DNA of 64,000 bases from Tubiluchus corallicola (taxonomy: Eukaryota; Priapulida; Priapulimorpha; Priapulimorphida; Tubiluchidae), in contig JAQGDQ010000008.1 of assembly GCA_030141605.1 (NCBI GenBank), positions 322,501 to 386,500 on the forward strand, read 5' to 3'. Made by a program: the position numbers and the translations under genes. Below the pieces are notes generated by a model. It was not told the DNA's origin and did no database searches. It saw nothing but the letters and a program-made list of their open reading frames with translations. Position 1 is the first letter of the stretch. Each line of letters opens with the position of its first letter. Positions 25,575 to 64,000 of this stretch are shown here, piece by piece.

Positions 25575-26240
25575 ATGAGCAGGATCTATGAAAACACCCC
25601 ACTGAAAAACCTCCCAATGGTCACAAAACAATGGAAAGGTGAATGGAACCCCAAACAATGGCAGACTGGACCAGGCGTGTTAATTGAAGGAAAGATTATC
25701 ACTGTCAGCCGAATAAGTATTGCTTTTCCTAGTGCTAGAACAAAATACTTTGTATTTCAAACAAAAGCAAGCAAAGCTTGGAAGAGAAAGTTTGATTCGA
25801 GTGGAAAAGAAGTTGAACCAAATTTAACTAAAGCACAAAAAGTAACAACTGGCTATCTGAATCTGTGTAGAGAAAAGGCAAACACTGAAAGTGATGCTGT
25901 AGGCTTAGAAGAACTGCCCAATCTTGTGAAGAACACAGAGCTTGAAAGTCTGTGTCCTCCATCTAGTGGATGCCTGCCTTTCTGGGCATTGGAAGACATG
26001 TTGAAAAACATTGACACTGAAGTGTTAATAGGTCAGCAGGTCAGGCTGAAGACCTGCGGAAACTCTCCATTCCTTTACACTTTTGCCAAAATTGATTCTT
26101 CCGTTGCAACTACCTCACAGTTTGTCAGTCCTGAAGCAGTAGGTGACAAGTGGACAGACAAGATCATGAATGTTAAGAAGCAAATCGAGGAAGTACCAGA
26201 ACCTGGGTCAGGAGCTGACGATGATGGATGGGATGACTAA
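25575..26240 (+). CDS. Intact single-exon ORF, 221 residues, unknown function
   Basis: The ATG at 25575 has a purine at -3 and is the first Met after an in-frame stop (TGA 25539-25541). The frame stays open to TAA at 26238-26240. This is far longer than chance ORFs nearby, and codon use is ordinary. A strong acceptor (GTTTTTCTTTCAG, ending 25433) suggests a 5' UTR exon begins at 25434. The protein looks soluble, with no signal peptide or membrane segment. The N-terminal half is basic and Trp/Lys-rich (WKGEWNPKQW near residue 20, then KASKAWKRKF), the middle is mixed, and the tail is acidic, ending DDDGWDD. Acidic Trp motifs of this kind occur in some adaptor or motor ligands; that is only an analogy. 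I do not recognise the family. A retrocopy of a spliced gene is an alternative, but there is no poly(A) tract or flanking duplication that I can see. Confidence 0.7.
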   Translation: MSRIYENTPLKNLPMVTKQWKGEWNPKQWQTGPGVLIEGKIITVSRISIAFPSARTKYFVFQTKASKAWKRKFDSSGKEVEPNLTKAQKVTTGYLNLCREKANTESDAVGLEELPNLVKNTELESLCPPSSGCLPFWALEDMLKNIDTEVLIGQQVRLKTCGNSPFLYTFAKIDSSVATTSQFVSPEAVGDKWTDKIMNVKKQIEEVPEPGSGADDDGWDD

Positions 26241-26447
26241 TTACAAACATAAATGCTAATTCTCATTGTGCTGCAACATTACATCAGTGCTCCCTGCAAA
26301 CTGGAGGAAGAGATTTCAAACTTACTCATGCACGAGGGTAAAAAAATCGCAACTCAAAAAACCTATCAGTATTAGTAAAAAACTGTACTCAAGTGACAAC
26401 TGTTAAACACACTGTACCCACCCAAAATGACCTTGGTGAAACAGATT

Positions 26448-26453
26448 AATAAA
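26448..26453 (+). terminator. Polyadenylation signal AATAAA for the 25.6 kb gene
   Basis: Canonical AATAAA about 207 nt after the stop codon. A second copy lies at 26546-26551, so alternative 3' ends are possible. Confidence 0.45.
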
Positions 26454-29001
26454 CACCATTACTGCTGCTGGCAGCAGTTGGACATATTCAAGACAGAAAG
26501 TGGATTTTGCCATACTCATTTATAAATAGAGTTAGAGTCGATATCAATAAATTGATTTGAATTAATATGTTTAGTGAAACAAAATTGAAGCAATAACAGA
26601 AATTATTATTAGTAACCTGTATGGTACCAGAAATTTTAATGCTGCTCAAATGAATCAAATGGAAAGTTAATAAATAACCTGAAATTCAATTTTGTGAAAT
26701 ATTTTTGTAGAGTATTATAATCCTAGTGAGCATCGAATGCTCGAATTCCATTCCAGCCTAAAACTGTTGATCCAGATAATTCAACAGTATATACATTTTT
26801 ACTATTAAAACATTTACAGCATGCAGTCAGCACAATTTACCTGTGATTTCTTGTGTACAACATTGAACAAATTTTTAGTAATTTTCCTGCATAACAAAAT
26901 CAAGCAATACGCATCTTTGCGAGACTGCTTTTTATTAATGATTCAAAATTTTGTACAAAAATCTTTGAAACTGAATTTGAGTCAGATTCGAAATAATGAA
27001 ACTCGGTTTGAGGAGTTCAAAAATCAAAAATTCGAATCAATCCTGATAGAGAATGCTCACCCCTAATCCAAAGTTACCTTCAAAAGTTTTAAACAAAAAA
27101 CAAGATTAGATTTATAAAGAAACAACTCGATGTATATTTTCTCGATAATTTATAAAACAACTCAAAAGAATCATTGTACATAGGAAGCTTATTATCATGA
27201 TTACACAAATACAATCTGTATAACATACTGAATTAACAACCTTCTCTTGGTATAAAATTAGACAAAATAAAACTTATGTACAATATAAATAATATAGACT
27301 CATTTGGAACGTACTTGATTACTTACAGTAAACTTGTCATTCTACAAACAGTAATGACAATGTAGCACAATTATAATCAATGCCCAATGTTACATTAGCT
27401 GTGCACCAGAGGGCAGCACAATATCAAGACGTTCTGTGTTCAGTGAAGCATGGTGCATCGAGCCATCGGCTCACAATGGCATTAATACACTTTTAGTCAT
27501 TTAACTACTTCAAAAAGACTCTAACATTGTAACAGCATAAACACTTGCTAAAGAAATGATCAAAATTCAACAAATGATTAATAACAACCATAAGGCACAT
27601 TTTAGTCTCCATAATCAAGGCAGAGTAAATTAAAATGTTGTACAGTAGAGTGCAGTACTATCACAATGAAAACAAAGCAAAAGAAAGCACTCGGCTGTTT
27701 ATAAATAGTATATAATTAGCACATAGCTTGTGTCTTTCTATATACAAGCAATAACAGCACTCACAAGTGCAAACAATAAGGCACATTTTAATAACAGATT
27801 TCATGAACAATTACAACAATATTATTCAATGCAACACTATATGCATACATAAAATAAAATACACGACAGTCTCAGTATAAACAAGGCATTTCTGCTTGGG
27901 TGAGACAGACAAAAAAGTTAGTAAACCTGACTCTAGAAGGAAAACTTGCCAAGGGATAAGGAAATCTGTTACCCCGGAAATTTTGCAGTGATCCTGGTTG
28001 TGGTGTGCTGCCTTTTCCAAGCCCATGATGTTATTGTGCATACACACGGTATGCACACAAAGCAAAACAAACTAGAAGCAATCAGTGTCCTGATCTTTAA
28101 GTGTTTGCATTAATACTGGGATAGTTAGGAGGCTAGGTTTAGTTTGTTTAGTTCAGTAAAATACAGCTTGGCAAAAAAACTCTGCAGTCAATGAAATTTA
28201 ATAGCAAGTTAGCAACATACGTATAACAGTACAGCCTAGTATATCCATGATCCTATTTTGGATTATTACTGTAAGGTTACAAAATGCTAGTTGATCAGCA
28301 TGTAAAACAAAAAATTCCATAAGTGCAGTTTAGAAAGCTTCCAAAATGAAAAGAATATTTCCATGCATTTGCTTAAATAACTACAGCTCTTTAGCACAAA
28401 AGACACATCTTGAGGCTTGAACATCTTAACCATCATGTGAATATTAGTGCTAATGATAAATATTTAGATTGAACCAATTCTGTGTACACACAAATTAAGG
28501 TTGGTTACTGTCTGGCTTAAATATGTCATCAACCGATGGCAAATCCAAGAATGTGTTTTCAGGTAACTATTCAAAGGCGGTAACTATTCAAAGGCAACAA
28601 TAAAGACAGTTAACTATTTATGCTTAGTTTCTATTCTCACAGAAAACTACAGCTAAGGCTTCAGTAAGCTCAGTTAATAAATGTAGACATTTGCTAAAGA
28701 AAATAATTATCCAAGCGGCTTCAAATAATTATTTTCGGTGAACTTGCACATAGATTACTAACACAACCTTCACTGCTTCAACTGTTCTTCGGGAAATACA
28801 CAGATAAACTTGATATTATTGATCAATCATTTCAGGCATGCACAATTTCCAGCCTTATCGTGCAAGTCTCATTAAGAGAACATAATCTTAGCTTTACAGC
28901 AAGGCAAAACCCTAGCAGCAAAAGGAAATTGCAGTTCATCATTAATAACACGGAGTACCTGGACAGCTTAAGAAATGCATGTATGACGGAAATCAGTGGA
29001 A
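26454..29001. other. Space between two convergent genes, including the kinase 3' UTR
   Basis: The 3' UTR of the minus-strand kinase must extend leftward from 29001. Candidate minus-strand signals are ATTAAA at 28198-28203 and AATAAA at 26931-26936. A CTCF-like motif (27403-27416) is listed separately. ORFs at 26821-27066 and 27826-28065 have no support. Confidence 0.4.
27403..27416 (+). promoter_or_regulatory. CTCF-like core motif
   Basis: GCACCAGAGGGCAG matches 13 of 14 positions of the bilaterian CTCF core consensus CCASYAGRKGGCRS; only the first base differs. It lies between the tail-to-tail 25.6 kb gene and kinase gene, a plausible place for an insulator. A match of this quality is not expected often by chance in 64 kb of AT-rich DNA, but one site without binding data proves nothing. 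Confidence 0.35.
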
Positions 29002-63467
<34,466 letters not shown>

Positions 63468-64000
63468 CTACAAACACAAACATTGTAACTACATAATATG
63501 CAAACAAACAATTAATACCATAAGAAAAGTTCTAGAATAACCGGAAAAATAAAATAATTTGTTATTTGAAGCTAATAACATAATCCCTGAATGCGAATCA
63601 CAACGGAATTGTGTGCAGTGGGAGAACAAAATTTACAGGAGGTGAAAAGTACATCATGATTCATACTTTTGTCCTAACACCCTGAAAGTTTTATATGAAT
63701 GTGAAAGAGTCAAAGAGATGAATTGACACTAGGGGCATTTGGGATCAAGGTTGTCACGATCCAACTATGGTGCTATTATTACATAAAGCTAAAGGCATTT
63801 TATTCGAAGAACATTACAAATAGAACTAAATATTTGTGCTACTTTGCAATAATTATAACAAACACCTGCTAAACAAAATAAATGGCTGTAGTTCAAAAAA
63901 GTTAAAACCTATCATTAGTTACAAAACTATGAAAGTCAAACTTTCAACACATTAATTAATTTTCCACATTAACTTATGTTAATATTTTACAATGTTTGTA
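63468..64000. other. Kinase intron at the right edge
   Basis: This follows (on the minus strand, precedes) the acceptor TGTAG ending at 63468. No upstream F-BAR exon with the start Met was found, so the sequence is read as intron continuing past the window. Confidence 0.6.

Overview
The window is animal nuclear DNA, probably from an invertebrate. It is AT-rich by eye and gene-poor. Its real genes are split by GT-AG introns, and the proteins are metazoan: an F-BAR/SH2/tyrosine kinase of the FES/FER family and a Golgi-type carbohydrate sulfotransferase. Nothing bacterial, viral, CRISPR-like or operon-like was seen. I cannot name the phylum.

Layout. (1) 1-3308, + strand: the last three exons of a gene entering from the left edge; the splice phases agree through to a stop codon. 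Its C-terminus resembles the centriole/cilia/spindle-associated protein CCSAP, but that identity is tentative. (2) 3.3-25.4 kb: a gene desert with two inverted-repeat (MITE-like) elements, a 5S-rRNA-like fragment, a large GAT microsatellite, perfect palindromes and a few exon-like patches. (3) 25575-26240, +: an intact single-exon 221-residue ORF of unknown function. (4) 29002-63467, -: fifteen in-phase exons of a FES/FER kinase, complete except for the N-terminal part of the F-BAR domain beyond the right edge. It is tail-to-tail with the 25.6 kb gene.

The main structural feature is nesting. The kinase gene has a 20.9 kb intron inside its kinase domain (32791-53682). That intron holds a whole sulfotransferase gene on the opposite strand (47089-51240, three exons). 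The last intron of that gene holds a decayed non-LTR retrotransposon whose 3' tail is present twice in opposite orientation, forming a long imperfect palindrome. The same giant intron also has an orphan, well-spliced 141-nt exon in the kinase's orientation whose phases would let it splice into the kinase hinge, a perfect RFX X-box match and a cluster of nuclear-receptor half-sites.

Functionally, the kinase would act at curved membranes and phosphotyrosine sites, and the sulfotransferase in the Golgi on glycans. The nesting gives no evidence that they share a pathway. All exon boundaries come from reading splice signals, phase and protein continuity by eye; no alignment or expression data were used.
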